NCBI RefSeq assembly: GCF_014042015.1 | Contig: NZ_CP059493.1 | Coordinates: forward strand, 2,976,001-3,040,000 | Length of the DNA stretch: 64,000 nt | Reading direction: 5' to 3' | Source of the DNA: Actinotalea sp. JY-7876 | GTDB taxonomy: Bacteria; Actinomycetota; Actinomycetes; Actinomycetales; Cellulomonadaceae | Shown: piece by piece, positions 56,847-64,000 of the stretch | How positions within the stretch are numbered: the stretch's first letter is position 1 | Layout: each line of letters opens with the position of its first letter | Program-made: the position numbers and the translations under genes | Notes under the pieces: model-generated | What the model was told of the DNA's origin: nothing | The model's input: the letters and a program-made list of their open reading frames with translations, nothing else | Databases searched by the model: none

Positions 56847-57600
56847 CAACCCGTTCCGCCGCAGCGCCGAAGGGCCCCACGGCCTGGAGGCCCCCGCCCC
56901 CGAGCGCACCACGCGCGTGCCCGGCCGCCGCGGGGCCGAGAAGGAGGAGGTCCGCGACGGCGGCGTGCTCGTCGTCGGCCTGGGCCGCTTCGGCTCCTCG
57001 ATCGCGCTGACCCTGGACCGGCTGGGTCACGACGTCCTCGCCGTCGAGCGGGAGTCCTCGCTCGTCCAGCACTACACGGGCCGGTTCCCGCTCGTCGAGG
57101 CCGACGCGACCAACCCCGAGGCGCTCGTCCAGCTGGGCGCCAAGGACTTCCCGGTCGCGGTCGTCGGCGTCGGCACGTCGCTGGAGGCGAGCGTGCTCAT
57201 CACGGCCAACCTGGTCGACCTGGACACGCCGCAGATCTGGGCCAAGGCCATCTCGGTGGAGCACTCGCGCATCCTGCAGCGGATCGGGGCGCACCACGTG
57301 GTGCTGCCCGAGGCCGACGCCGGCAACCGCGTGGCCCACCTGGTCTCGGGCAAGCTGCTCGACTACATCGAGGTCGAGGACGGCTTCACGATCGTCAAGA
57401 TGCGGCCGCCGCGCGAGACGCAGGGCTTCACGATCGCGCAGTCGCAGATCCGCAAGCGGTACGGCGTCACGGTCATCGGTGTGAAGCCGCCGGGCGAGGA
57501 GTTCGTCTACGCGACGGACGAGACGCGGATCTCGGCCAACGACCTGCTCATCGTCTCCGGCCACGCCGACCTGCTGGAGCGCTTCGCGGCGCGTCCCTGA
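56839..57600 (+). CDS. TrkA/KtrA RCK-domain regulator of K+ uptake
   Basis: 253 residues. A TTG start (56839) is backed by GGAGAGG 7 nt upstream and the overlap with the channel gene. The Rossmann RCK-N domain begins VLVVGLGRFGSSIALTLDRLG, and RCK-C follows (about 170-250). A 40-residue Arg/Pro-rich extension precedes it. Binding of nucleotide opens or closes the channel. Its stop is 5 bp from the convergent permease stop. Confidence 0.93.
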   Translation: MADNPFRRSAEGPHGLEAPAPERTTRVPGRRGAEKEEVRDGGVLVVGLGRFGSSIALTLDRLGHDVLAVERESSLVQHYTGRFPLVEADATNPEALVQLGAKDFPVAVVGVGTSLEASVLITANLVDLDTPQIWAKAISVEHSRILQRIGAHHVVLPEADAGNRVAHLVSGKLLDYIEVEDGFTIVKMRPPRETQGFTIAQSQIRKRYGVTVIGVKPPGEEFVYATDETRISANDLLIVSGHADLLERFAARP

Positions 57601-57605
57601 CCCGG

Positions 57606-58625
57606 CTAGCGTCGCCGGACGGCGATGACCCGCTGGAGGACGACGAAGGCGAGCAGCAGGCCGCCGATGACGATGCGGGTCCACCACGAGCTGAGCGTGC
57701 CCTCGAACGTGATGATCGTCTGGATGAGGCCGAGCACCAGGACGCCGACCACGGAGCCGACGACGAAGCCGCTGCCTCCCGTGAGGAGCGTGCCGCCGAT
57801 GACGACGGCGGCGATCGCGTCGAGCTCCATGCCGACGCCGGTGAGCGAGTAGCCGGACCGCGAGTAGATGGTGAACAGGAGCCCGCCGATGCCCGCGCAC
57901 GTCCCGCTGATCACGTACACGAGCACCTTGGTGCGCGCGACCGGCAGGCCCATGAGCATGGCGGACTGCTCCCCGCCCCCGATGGCGTAGACCGTGCGGC
58001 CGAACTGGGTGTGGTGCAGCACGAACCACGCGACCGCCACCACGGCGAGCGCGATCATGACGCTCGGCGTGAGGTTCCAGTCGCCGATCGGGATGCGGTA
58101 CGCCGAGAGGAAGACGATCGTCGGGTCGTTGATCGGGATGGAGCTCAGGCTGATGACGTAGCAGAGCCCGCGCGCGAGGAACATCGCGGCGAGCGTCGCG
58201 ATGAACGGTTGGATCTCGAAGACGTGGACCATGACGCCCACGAGCAGGCCGATGACCGCGCCGACGAGCACGACGAGCGGGATGACCACGGCGGCCGGCC
58301 ACCCGGACTGCAGGAGCGTCGCCGCGACCACGCCGACGAGCGCCACGACCGCACCGACCGACAGGTCGATGCCGCCCGTGAGGATGACGAACGTCAGCCC
58401 GACGGCGAGCACGATGAGGAACGAGTTGTTGATGAACAGGTTCGACATCACGCGCCCCGAGAGGAACGTGTCGTAGCGGCTCCCGCCGACGGCCAGCATC
58501 GCGACGAGCACCACGAGCGTGCCGACGACGGGCAGGTACCGGGCGTCGAGGGAGGGCCGACGGCGCCTGCCCCCCGCGACGACGTCCGCCGCGCGGCCCG
58601 TGCCGAGCGCCTGGTCGGTCGTCAT
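57606..58625 (-). CDS. yjfF: Sugar ABC transporter permease (YjfF-like)
   Basis: 339 residues, about nine helices. The family hallmark [23 protein letters not shown] is split between two helices, and ELDAIAAVVIGGTLLTGGSG follows. It pairs with the YtfT-like permease. Start ATG 58625 shares a base with the ytfT stop (TGATG). The E. coli homologue imports galactofuranose; sugar here is not known. Confidence 0.88.
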   Translation of the reverse strand: MTTDQALGTGRAADVVAGGRRRRPSLDARYLPVVGTLVVLVAMLAVGGSRYDTFLSGRVMSNLFINNSFLIVLAVGLTFVILTGGIDLSVGAVVALVGVVAATLLQSGWPAAVVIPLVVLVGAVIGLLVGVMVHVFEIQPFIATLAAMFLARGLCYVISLSSIPINDPTIVFLSAYRIPIGDWNLTPSVMIALAVVAVAWFVLHHTQFGRTVYAIGGGEQSAMLMGLPVARTKVLVYVISGTCAGIGGLLFTIYSRSGYSLTGVGMELDAIAAVVIGGTLLTGGSGFVVGSVVGVLVLGLIQTIITFEGTLSSWWTRIVIGGLLLAFVVLQRVIAVRRR

Positions 58626-59653
58626 CAGGCCGCCACCTCCGTCCGGGCCGGGACCGGCACGCCGCGGCGGGCCGCGAGGCGCCGGCGCAGGGCCGGGGAC
58701 TGCGCGAGGCAGACGGCGATCACCACCACGGCCTTGAAGAGCGGGGTGACGGACCCCGAGATGCCCAGGATCGTCACGCTGATCGTCAGCGTCTTGATCA
58801 CCAGGACACCCACGAGGGTGCCGCTGAGCGAGAACTTGCCGCCCGCGAGCGACGTCCCGCCGATGACCACCGCGAGGATCGCGTCGAGCTCGATGAACAG
58901 CCCGACGTTGTTGGCGTCGGCCGCCATGACGTCGGCGCTCATCATCAGGCCGGCGACCCCGGCGAAGAGGCCGGTGAGCGCATAGACCGTCCAGGTGATG
59001 CTGCGCGCACGCACGCCCGCCAGGCGGCTCGCCTCGGGGTTGATCCCGACGGACTCGACGAGCATGCCGAGCGCCGTGCGGCGCGTCAGCAGCGCGACGA
59101 CGACGAAGATCACCCCCGCGATGACGACGGGGACCGGGAGGCCCAGCAGGAAGCCCGAGCCGATCGTCTTGTACGGCGGGCTGTTGACGGTCGTGATCAT
59201 GCCGCCCGTGATGAGCATCGCGATCCCCCGGCCCGCCGTCATGAGGACGAGGGTCGCGATGATCGGTTGTATCCCGAGCACGGCGACGAGGAACCCGTTC
59301 CACGTGCCCAGCAGCAGGCCCAGCACGAGCGCCAGGCCGACGGCCGTCACGACGGTGCCGAGCGCCGCGGGGTCGGGTGCCGAGGCGATGTAGCTCAGGG
59401 CCACGGCGCCCGAGACGGCGATCACGGCGCCGACGGACAGGTCGATGCCGCGCGTCGCGATGACCAGCGTCATGCCGAGCGCGACCAGGAGCAGCGGCGC
59501 GCTCTGACGCAGGACGTCGATCAGCGCGCCGTACAGGTGGCCGTCCTGGACCCGGACGCGCAGGAACGTCGGCGTCCGCAGGGCGTTCGCGACGATCAGC
59601 GCGACGAGCGCCACGACGGGCCAGAACAGGCGGTGCCGGACCACGGTCGTCAC
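58625..59653 (-). CDS. ytfT: Sugar ABC transporter permease (YtfT-like)
   Basis: 342 residues, about nine helices, with [23 protein letters not shown], split between helices, and ELDAILAVVIGGTSLAGGK. The GTG start overlaps the ytfR stop (GTGA). It forms the membrane channel with the YjfF-like protein. Confidence 0.88.
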   Translation of the reverse strand: MTTVVRHRLFWPVVALVALIVANALRTPTFLRVRVQDGHLYGALIDVLRQSAPLLLVALGMTLVIATRGIDLSVGAVIAVSGAVALSYIASAPDPAALGTVVTAVGLALVLGLLLGTWNGFLVAVLGIQPIIATLVLMTAGRGIAMLITGGMITTVNSPPYKTIGSGFLLGLPVPVVIAGVIFVVVALLTRRTALGMLVESVGINPEASRLAGVRARSITWTVYALTGLFAGVAGLMMSADVMAADANNVGLFIELDAILAVVIGGTSLAGGKFSLSGTLVGVLVIKTLTISVTILGISGSVTPLFKAVVVIAVCLAQSPALRRRLAARRGVPVPARTEVAA

Positions 59654-61173
59654 GCGTGCGCACCCCCCGCGATGAGCCCGACGACGTCGTCGAGCCCGAC
59701 GTCCTCCCCGTTGACCAGCTCGGCCACCTTGACCCGGTCGCGCATGACGGCGATGCGATGGCTCAGGCGCAGGACCTCCTCGAGCTCGGCCGAGACGAAC
59801 ACGACCGACATCCCGTCCTCGGCGAGCGACGCGATGAGCCGCTGGATCTCGGCCTTGGCACCGACGTCGATGCCGCGGGTCGGTTCGTCGAGCACGAGCA
59901 CCGTGGGCGCCGTCGCGAGCCATCGCGCGAGGAGCACCTTCTGCTGGTTGCCGCCGGAGAGGTTGCGCACGAGCGCCTCGGGGTCCGCCGGCCGGATGCC
60001 CAGGGCCTCGATGTACCGCGTGACGACCTCGTCGACGCGGCGGCGCGGCAGCCGCCGCCAGCCGCGCTCGGCCTGCAGGCCGAGCACGATGTTCTCCCGG
60101 ACGCTGAGGTCCCCGACGATCCCCTCCGCCTTGCGGTGCTCGGAGGAGAACGCGATCCCCCGCCGGAGCGCCGCGCGGGGCGTCCGCAGGCGTGTGGGCA
60201 CCCCCTGCACCTCGAGGTGCCCCTGGTCGGCGTGGTCGGCGCCGACCAGGAGGCGCACGAGCTCGGTGCGCCCCGAGCCGAGGAGCCCGGCGAGGCCGAC
60301 CACCTCGCCCTCGTAGAGGTCGAGGTCGAACGCCTGCACCGCCCTCCGCCGGCCGAGGCCGACCGCCGTCAGCACCGGGGGGGCGTCCGGCCGGTGCCCG
60401 GCGGAGCGCTCCGTCCGCTCCTCGAGCCGCTCGAGGGTCGCCAGGGACGTGCCGATCATCGCCGAGACCAGCTCGAGCCGCGGCAGCTCGGACGTCCGGT
60501 GGACGCCGACGACCCGGCCGTTGCGCAGGATCGTCATCCGGTCCGAGATCTCGTAGACCTGCTCCAGGAAGTGCGAGACGAAGAGGATCGCGACGCCCTG
60601 GTCGCGCAGCGTCCGCACGATCCGGAACAGCGTCGCGACCTCGTCGGCGTCGAGGCTGGACGTCGGCTCGTCGAGCACCAGGACGCGGGCCTCGACGACC
60701 ATCGCCCGGCAGATCGCGACCAGCTGCTGCACGGCCAGCGAGTGCGTGCCGAGCACCGAGCGCGGGTCGAGGTCGAGACCGAGCCGCGCCAGGTGCTCGG
60801 CGGCGCGCCGGCGCAGCCGGGGCCAGTCGACCGCCCCGAACCGCCGCGGTTCGTGACCCAGCATGATGTTCTCCGCGACCGAGAGGTTCTCGCAGAGGTT
60901 CACCTCCTGGTAGACGGTGCTGATCCCCGCGGCCTGCGCCTGCGCCGGCCCGCCGAGCGCCACCTCACGTCCCCCCACGCGGATCGTCCCGCTGTCGATC
61001 GCGTAGACGCCGGTGAGCGCCTTGATGAGCGTCGACTTCCCCGCGCCGTTCTCCCCCATCAGGGCGTGCACCTCCCCGGGGAACAGGCGCAGGTCGACGT
61101 CCTGCAGCGCCTTGACGCCGGGGAACTCGATCGAGATGGCGGTCATCTCCACGACCGGCTCGGTCGTCGTCAT
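59650..61173 (-). CDS. ytfR: Sugar ABC transporter ATPase, two ABC domains (YtfR-like)
   Basis: 507 residues with two fused ABC domains. The first has Walker A GENGAGKST and Walker B VLVLDEPTSSLD, with a weak signature (THSLAVQQLVAI). The second has a degenerate Walker A LLGSGRTEL, but a strong signature LSGGNQQKV and [12 protein letters not shown]. This asymmetry is normal in carbohydrate uptake type 2 importers. It starts 10 nt after the ytfQ stop. Confidence 0.93.
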   Translation of the reverse strand: MTTTEPVVEMTAISIEFPGVKALQDVDLRLFPGEVHALMGENGAGKSTLIKALTGVYAIDSGTIRVGGREVALGGPAQAQAAGISTVYQEVNLCENLSVAENIMLGHEPRRFGAVDWPRLRRRAAEHLARLGLDLDPRSVLGTHSLAVQQLVAICRAMVVEARVLVLDEPTSSLDADEVATLFRIVRTLRDQGVAILFVSHFLEQVYEISDRMTILRNGRVVGVHRTSELPRLELVSAMIGTSLATLERLEERTERSAGHRPDAPPVLTAVGLGRRRAVQAFDLDLYEGEVVGLAGLLGSGRTELVRLLVGADHADQGHLEVQGVPTRLRTPRAALRRGIAFSSEHRKAEGIVGDLSVRENIVLGLQAERGWRRLPRRRVDEVVTRYIEALGIRPADPEALVRNLSGGNQQKVLLARWLATAPTVLVLDEPTRGIDVGAKAEIQRLIASLAEDGMSVVFVSAELEEVLRLSHRIAVMRDRVKVAELVNGEDVGLDDVVGLIAGGAHA

Positions 61174-61183
61174 CGCGGCGGCC

Positions 61184-62185
61184 TCAGTACTGCCGGTCCG
61201 GCAGGGCCTCCTGGGCGGCCTCCTGGTCGAACGCGAGGTCCTCCACGACGATCCGCTTCTCGACCTCCTCGCCGGCCATCACCTGCTGGATGATCTCGGC
61301 GAGGTCCGGGCCGAGCAGCGGGTTGCACTCGACGATGTAGTCGATCTTCCCGTCGGCCAGCGCCTGCATCCCGTCCTTGACGGCGTCGATCGTGACGATC
61401 TTGATGTCCTCGCCGGGGACCATGCCCGCGGCCTCGATCGCCTCGATGGCCCCGAGGCCCATGTCGTCGTTGTGGGCGAACACGAGGTCGATGTCCTCGT
61501 GCGCCTGGAGGAAGCCCTCCATGACGGCCTTGCCCTCGGTGCGCGTGAAGTTGCCGGTCTGCGACGCGATGATCTCGATGTTCGGGTTGTCGGCGGTCGC
61601 GGACTCGAAGCCCTCCTTGCGGTCGATCGCCGGCGCGGACCCGGTGGTGCCCTGGAGCTCGACGACGTTCAGCGGCTCGGTGCCGAGGTTCTCGGACACC
61701 CACTCGCCCACCATCTCGCCCTCCTTGACGAAGTCCGAGCCGATGAACGAGACGTAGAGCGAGTCGTCCTGCGAGTCGACCGCCCGGTCCGTGAGCACGA
61801 CGGGGATCCCCGCGGCCTTCGCCTCCTCGAGCACGTCGTCCCAGCCGGACTCGACCACCGGCGAGAAGGCGATGACGTCCACGCCCTGCGCGATGTAGGT
61901 GCGGATCGCCTGGATCTGGTTCTCCTGCTTCTGCTGGGCGTCGGAGAACTTGAGGTCGAAGCCGTTCTCCTGCGTGAGCGTCTCCTGGATCGAGGCCGTG
62001 TTGGCGGCCCGCCAGCCGCTCTCCGCGCCGACCTGGGAGAACCCCACGACGATGAGCTCGTCCTCGCCGCCGCCGCCCTCCGCCTCCGTGGCGGGCTCCT
62101 GCTCGACCGGGTCCGTCGTCCCCCCGCACGCGGAGAGCACGAGCACCGCCGCCGCAGCGGCCGTTGCCACCAGGTGTCGCTTCAT
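61184..62185 (-). CDS. ytfQ: Sugar-binding lipoprotein of the ABC importer (YtfQ-like)
   Basis: 333 residues. Lipoprotein signal ends VLVLSAC followed by GGTTD. The periplasmic binding fold has VVGFSQVGAESGWRAANT, FSPVVESGWDDVLEEAKAAG and AHNDDMGLGAIEAIEAAG, typical of YtfQ. ATG 62185 has AAGGA 8 nt upstream. First gene of the importer operon and likely most expressed, under the LacI-like and CRP-like sites upstream. Confidence 0.93.
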   Translation of the reverse strand: MKRHLVATAAAAAVLVLSACGGTTDPVEQEPATEAEGGGGEDELIVVGFSQVGAESGWRAANTASIQETLTQENGFDLKFSDAQQKQENQIQAIRTYIAQGVDVIAFSPVVESGWDDVLEEAKAAGIPVVLTDRAVDSQDDSLYVSFIGSDFVKEGEMVGEWVSENLGTEPLNVVELQGTTGSAPAIDRKEGFESATADNPNIEIIASQTGNFTRTEGKAVMEGFLQAHEDIDLVFAHNDDMGLGAIEAIEAAGMVPGEDIKIVTIDAVKDGMQALADGKIDYIVECNPLLGPDLAEIIQQVMAGEEVEKRIVVEDLAFDQEAAQEALPDRQY

Positions 62186-62257
62186 GAGTGACGTCCTTGT
62201 CCTCGCGGGTCCCGGCCCGGGGCCGGGGCGGGTCGCCGTCGATCCGCTGCGTCGAGT

Positions 62258-62273
62258 GTGTTAGCGCTCACAC
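62258..62273. promoter_or_regulatory. LacI-family operator upstream of ytfQ
   Basis: GTGTTAGCGCTCACAC, an inverted repeat with one mismatch around the central GCGC, is the common LacI/GalR form (TGTGAGCGCTAACA on the other strand). No LacI gene is in the window. Confidence 0.65.
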
Positions 62274-62283
62274 ATACGGTCAA

Positions 62284-62297
62284 GTGACCCAGGTCAC
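62284..62297. promoter_or_regulatory. CRP/GlxR-like site upstream of ytfQ
   Basis: GTGACCCAGGTCAC fits the GTGA-N6-TCAC core and lies next to a TTGACC (minus strand) that could be the -35. It would allow cAMP-dependent control of sugar uptake. Confidence 0.55.
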
Positions 62298-62335
62298 ATC
62301 TCGATAACGGTCGAATCGCCCCGAACCGGCGCACG

Positions 62336-62371
62336 ACGACGCCCGGCCTGCCGAGGCAGACCGGGCGTCGT
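62336..62371 (-). terminator. Hairpin after the gguB-like gene
   Basis: An 11-bp stem ACGACGCCCGG / CCGGGCGTCGT whose loop contains a second hairpin CTGCC-GA-GGCAG. It separates the two sugar importer operons. Confidence 0.75.
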
Positions 62372-62411
62372 GTCGTGCGAGGCCGCGCGCGTCGCGCGGT
62401 GTGAGGAGGCG

Positions 62412-63593
62412 TCAGCGAGCGGAGCCCGCGCGGCGCTTGTTGTAGACGTCGAAGGCGACGGCCAGCAGGAGCACGAGACCCTTGACGACCTGCTGGACAG
62501 ACTGGTCGATGCTCATGAGCTGCATGCCGTTGCTCATGACGGCCATGATCAGACCGCCGACCATGGCGCCGCTGACCTTGCCGACACCACCGGTCACCGC
62601 CGCGCCGCCGATGAAGCACGCGGCGATGGCGTCGAGCTCGAACATCTGGCCGGCGTTCGGCTGCGCGCCGTTGGACCGGGCCGAGTAGACGGCACCGGCG
62701 ACGCCGGCGAGGAAGCCCATGTTGACGAAGATCCAGAAGTTGACCCACCGGACCTTGACACCCGACAGCTGGGCGGCGGAGAGGTTGCCACCGATCGCGT
62801 AGACGTGCCGGCCGAACACCGTGCGGTTCGTGACCAGGCCGTACACGAGGATCAGCACCGCGAGGATGATGAGCACGTTCGGCAGGCCGCGACTCGTCGC
62901 GAGCTGCCAGGCGAACCACATCACGAGCGCGGCGACCAGCACGATCTTCAGCACGAAGAGCGGGAAGGCCTCGACGGCCTGCTGGTAGCGCACGCGGGCC
63001 TGGCGGCTGCGCCACTGGCTGAACGCGTACCCGGCGATGGCGATGGCGAAGATCACCAGGGTGAACGCGTCGAACCCGTTGCCGCCGATGAGGCCGTTCT
63101 GGAAGCCCGAGGCGATCTGGCTGTACTCGCGCGGGAACGGCGAGAGCGAGATGTTGCCGAGCACCAGCAGGGTCGCGCCGCGGAACAGCAGCATGCCGGC
63201 GAGCGTGACGATGAACGCCGGGATCCCGACGAACGCGACCCAGAAGCCCTGCCACGCGCCGACGAGCAGGCCCACGACGAGCGCCGCGACGATGCCCATC
63301 CACCAGGGCAGGCCGTTCTTGATGACCAGGGTCGCCGCGACGGCGCCGGTGAAGGCCACCACCGCGCCGACCGAGAGGTCGATGTGACCGGCGATGATCA
63401 CGATGACCATCCCGATCGCGAGGATGAGGATGTAGGAGTACTGCAGGACGATGTTCGAGATGTTCGCGGGGCTCAGCAGCAGGCCGTCGCTCAGGATCGC
63501 GAACAGCCCGACGATGAACACGAACGCGATGTAGATACCGCTCTGCCGCATGTTCCGGGTCGCGAGCTCCCGGATGTTGGCGATGCCAGTCAT
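62412..63593 (-). CDS. gguB: Sugar ABC transporter permease (GguB/MmsB-like)
   Basis: 393 residues, about ten helices, longer than YtfT/YjfF as expected for GguB. Hallmarks are [37 protein letters not shown] and [21 protein letters not shown]. It should import several monosaccharides with GguA and a ChvE-type binding protein. The start overlaps the ATPase stop (ATGA). Confidence 0.9.
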   Translation of the reverse strand: MTGIANIRELATRNMRQSGIYIAFVFIVGLFAILSDGLLLSPANISNIVLQYSYILILAIGMVIVIIAGHIDLSVGAVVAFTGAVAATLVIKNGLPWWMGIVAALVVGLLVGAWQGFWVAFVGIPAFIVTLAGMLLFRGATLLVLGNISLSPFPREYSQIASGFQNGLIGGNGFDAFTLVIFAIAIAGYAFSQWRSRQARVRYQQAVEAFPLFVLKIVLVAALVMWFAWQLATSRGLPNVLIILAVLILVYGLVTNRTVFGRHVYAIGGNLSAAQLSGVKVRWVNFWIFVNMGFLAGVAGAVYSARSNGAQPNAGQMFELDAIAACFIGGAAVTGGVGKVSGAMVGGLIMAVMSNGMQLMSIDQSVQQVVKGLVLLLAVAFDVYNKRRAGSAR

Positions 63594-64000
63594 TGCACCT
63601 GTTCCTTTTCCTGCGTCATGAGCTCCATGAGGCGCTCCTGGCTGGCCTCGGCGACGTCGACCTCGCCCGTGATCCGCCCGAAGGCGAGCGTGTAGATCCG
63701 GTCGCAGATGCCGAGCAGCTCGGGCAGCTCGCTCGAGATGACGACGACCGCCTTACCTGCGGCCACCAAGCGGTTGATGATCGTGTAGATCTCGTACTTC
63801 GCGCCGACGTCGATCCCCCGCGTGGGCTCGTCCAGGATGAGGACGTCCGCGTCGGTGTAGATCCACTTGCTCAGCACGACCTTCTGCTGGTTGCCACCGG
63901 AGAGCTTGCCCACGACGGACAGCACGCTGGGGGCCTTGATGTTCATGCTCGCGCGGTACTCCTCCGCGACCTTGACCTCCTCGTTGCTGTTCACCCAGCC
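63590..64000 (-). CDS. gguA: Sugar ABC transporter ATPase (GguA/MmsA-like), C-terminal part only
   Basis: The last 136 codons of a two-domain ATPase; the rest lies beyond the right edge. It shows the second-domain signature [15 protein letters not shown] and Walker [17 protein letters not shown]. An internal GTG at 63994 is not the start. It is upstream of and overlaps gguB. Confidence 0.9.
   Translation of the reverse strand, partial: GWVNSNEEVKVAEEYRASMNIKAPSVLSVVGKLSGGNQQKVVLSKWIYTDADVLILDEPTRGIDVGAKYEIYTIINRLVAAGKAVVVISSELPELLGICDRIYTLAFGRITGEVDVAEASQERLMELMTQEKEQVQ

Overview
The window is very G+C-rich DNA (C/G at nearly all third codon positions, many GTG starts, strong GGAGG-type ribosome binding sites) from an actinobacterium. 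Complex I with a full menaquinone pathway, bS22, a BldC-like regulator, Rex and system II cytochrome c maturation point to Micrococcales, most likely a Cellulomonas-like genus. That placement is inference. I see no tRNA, rRNA, CRISPR array, insertion sequence or prophage.

Region 1 (1-11735, all minus) is a signalling cluster transcribed PP2C phosphatase, FHA protein, Ser/Thr kinase, a 1972-residue membrane-anchored Ig/fibronectin-III protein, MoxR ATPase, DUF58 protein (cut by the left edge). Region 2 (11846-30916, minus) is one long operon: geranylgeranyl reductase (menJ-like), nuoA to nuoN complete and in order, then a long-chain polyprenyl diphosphate synthase coupled to nuoN. A Rex-type operator lies at its promoter (30901-30918), and rex itself is in the window.

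Region 3 (31001-44450) holds the menaquinone genes menG, menF, menD, menC, menB, menE and menA, interrupted by an HtrA-like protease, a decayed DUF4440 gene, a MATE exporter, a small membrane protein and a DUF3048 lipoprotein. No menH is seen. Region 4 (44414-50287) has small membrane proteins and the system II cytochrome c cluster (histidine phosphatase, resA, ccdA, resB, ccsB). Region 5 (50346-54078) has marR/yceI, glutaredoxin-rex, a HAD phosphatase, bS22 and a BldC-like regulator. From memory, the order of regions 3 to 5 resembles Mycobacterium tuberculosis Rv0500-Rv0562, but hem genes are absent and nuo lies between menJ and the prenyl synthase.

Region 6 (54226-64000) has an AcuC-type deacetylase, a TrkH/TrkA potassium uptake pair, a YtfQRT-YjfF-type sugar importer with LacI-like and CRP-like sites, and the end of a second, GguAB-type sugar importer running off the right edge.

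The parts fit one theme: making menaquinone, reducing it with NADH through complex I, maturing c-type cytochromes, and adjusting this to NADH/NAD+ through Rex. Several divergent genes have a TANNNT -10 element only 5-8 nt before the start codon, which suggests leaderless transcripts.
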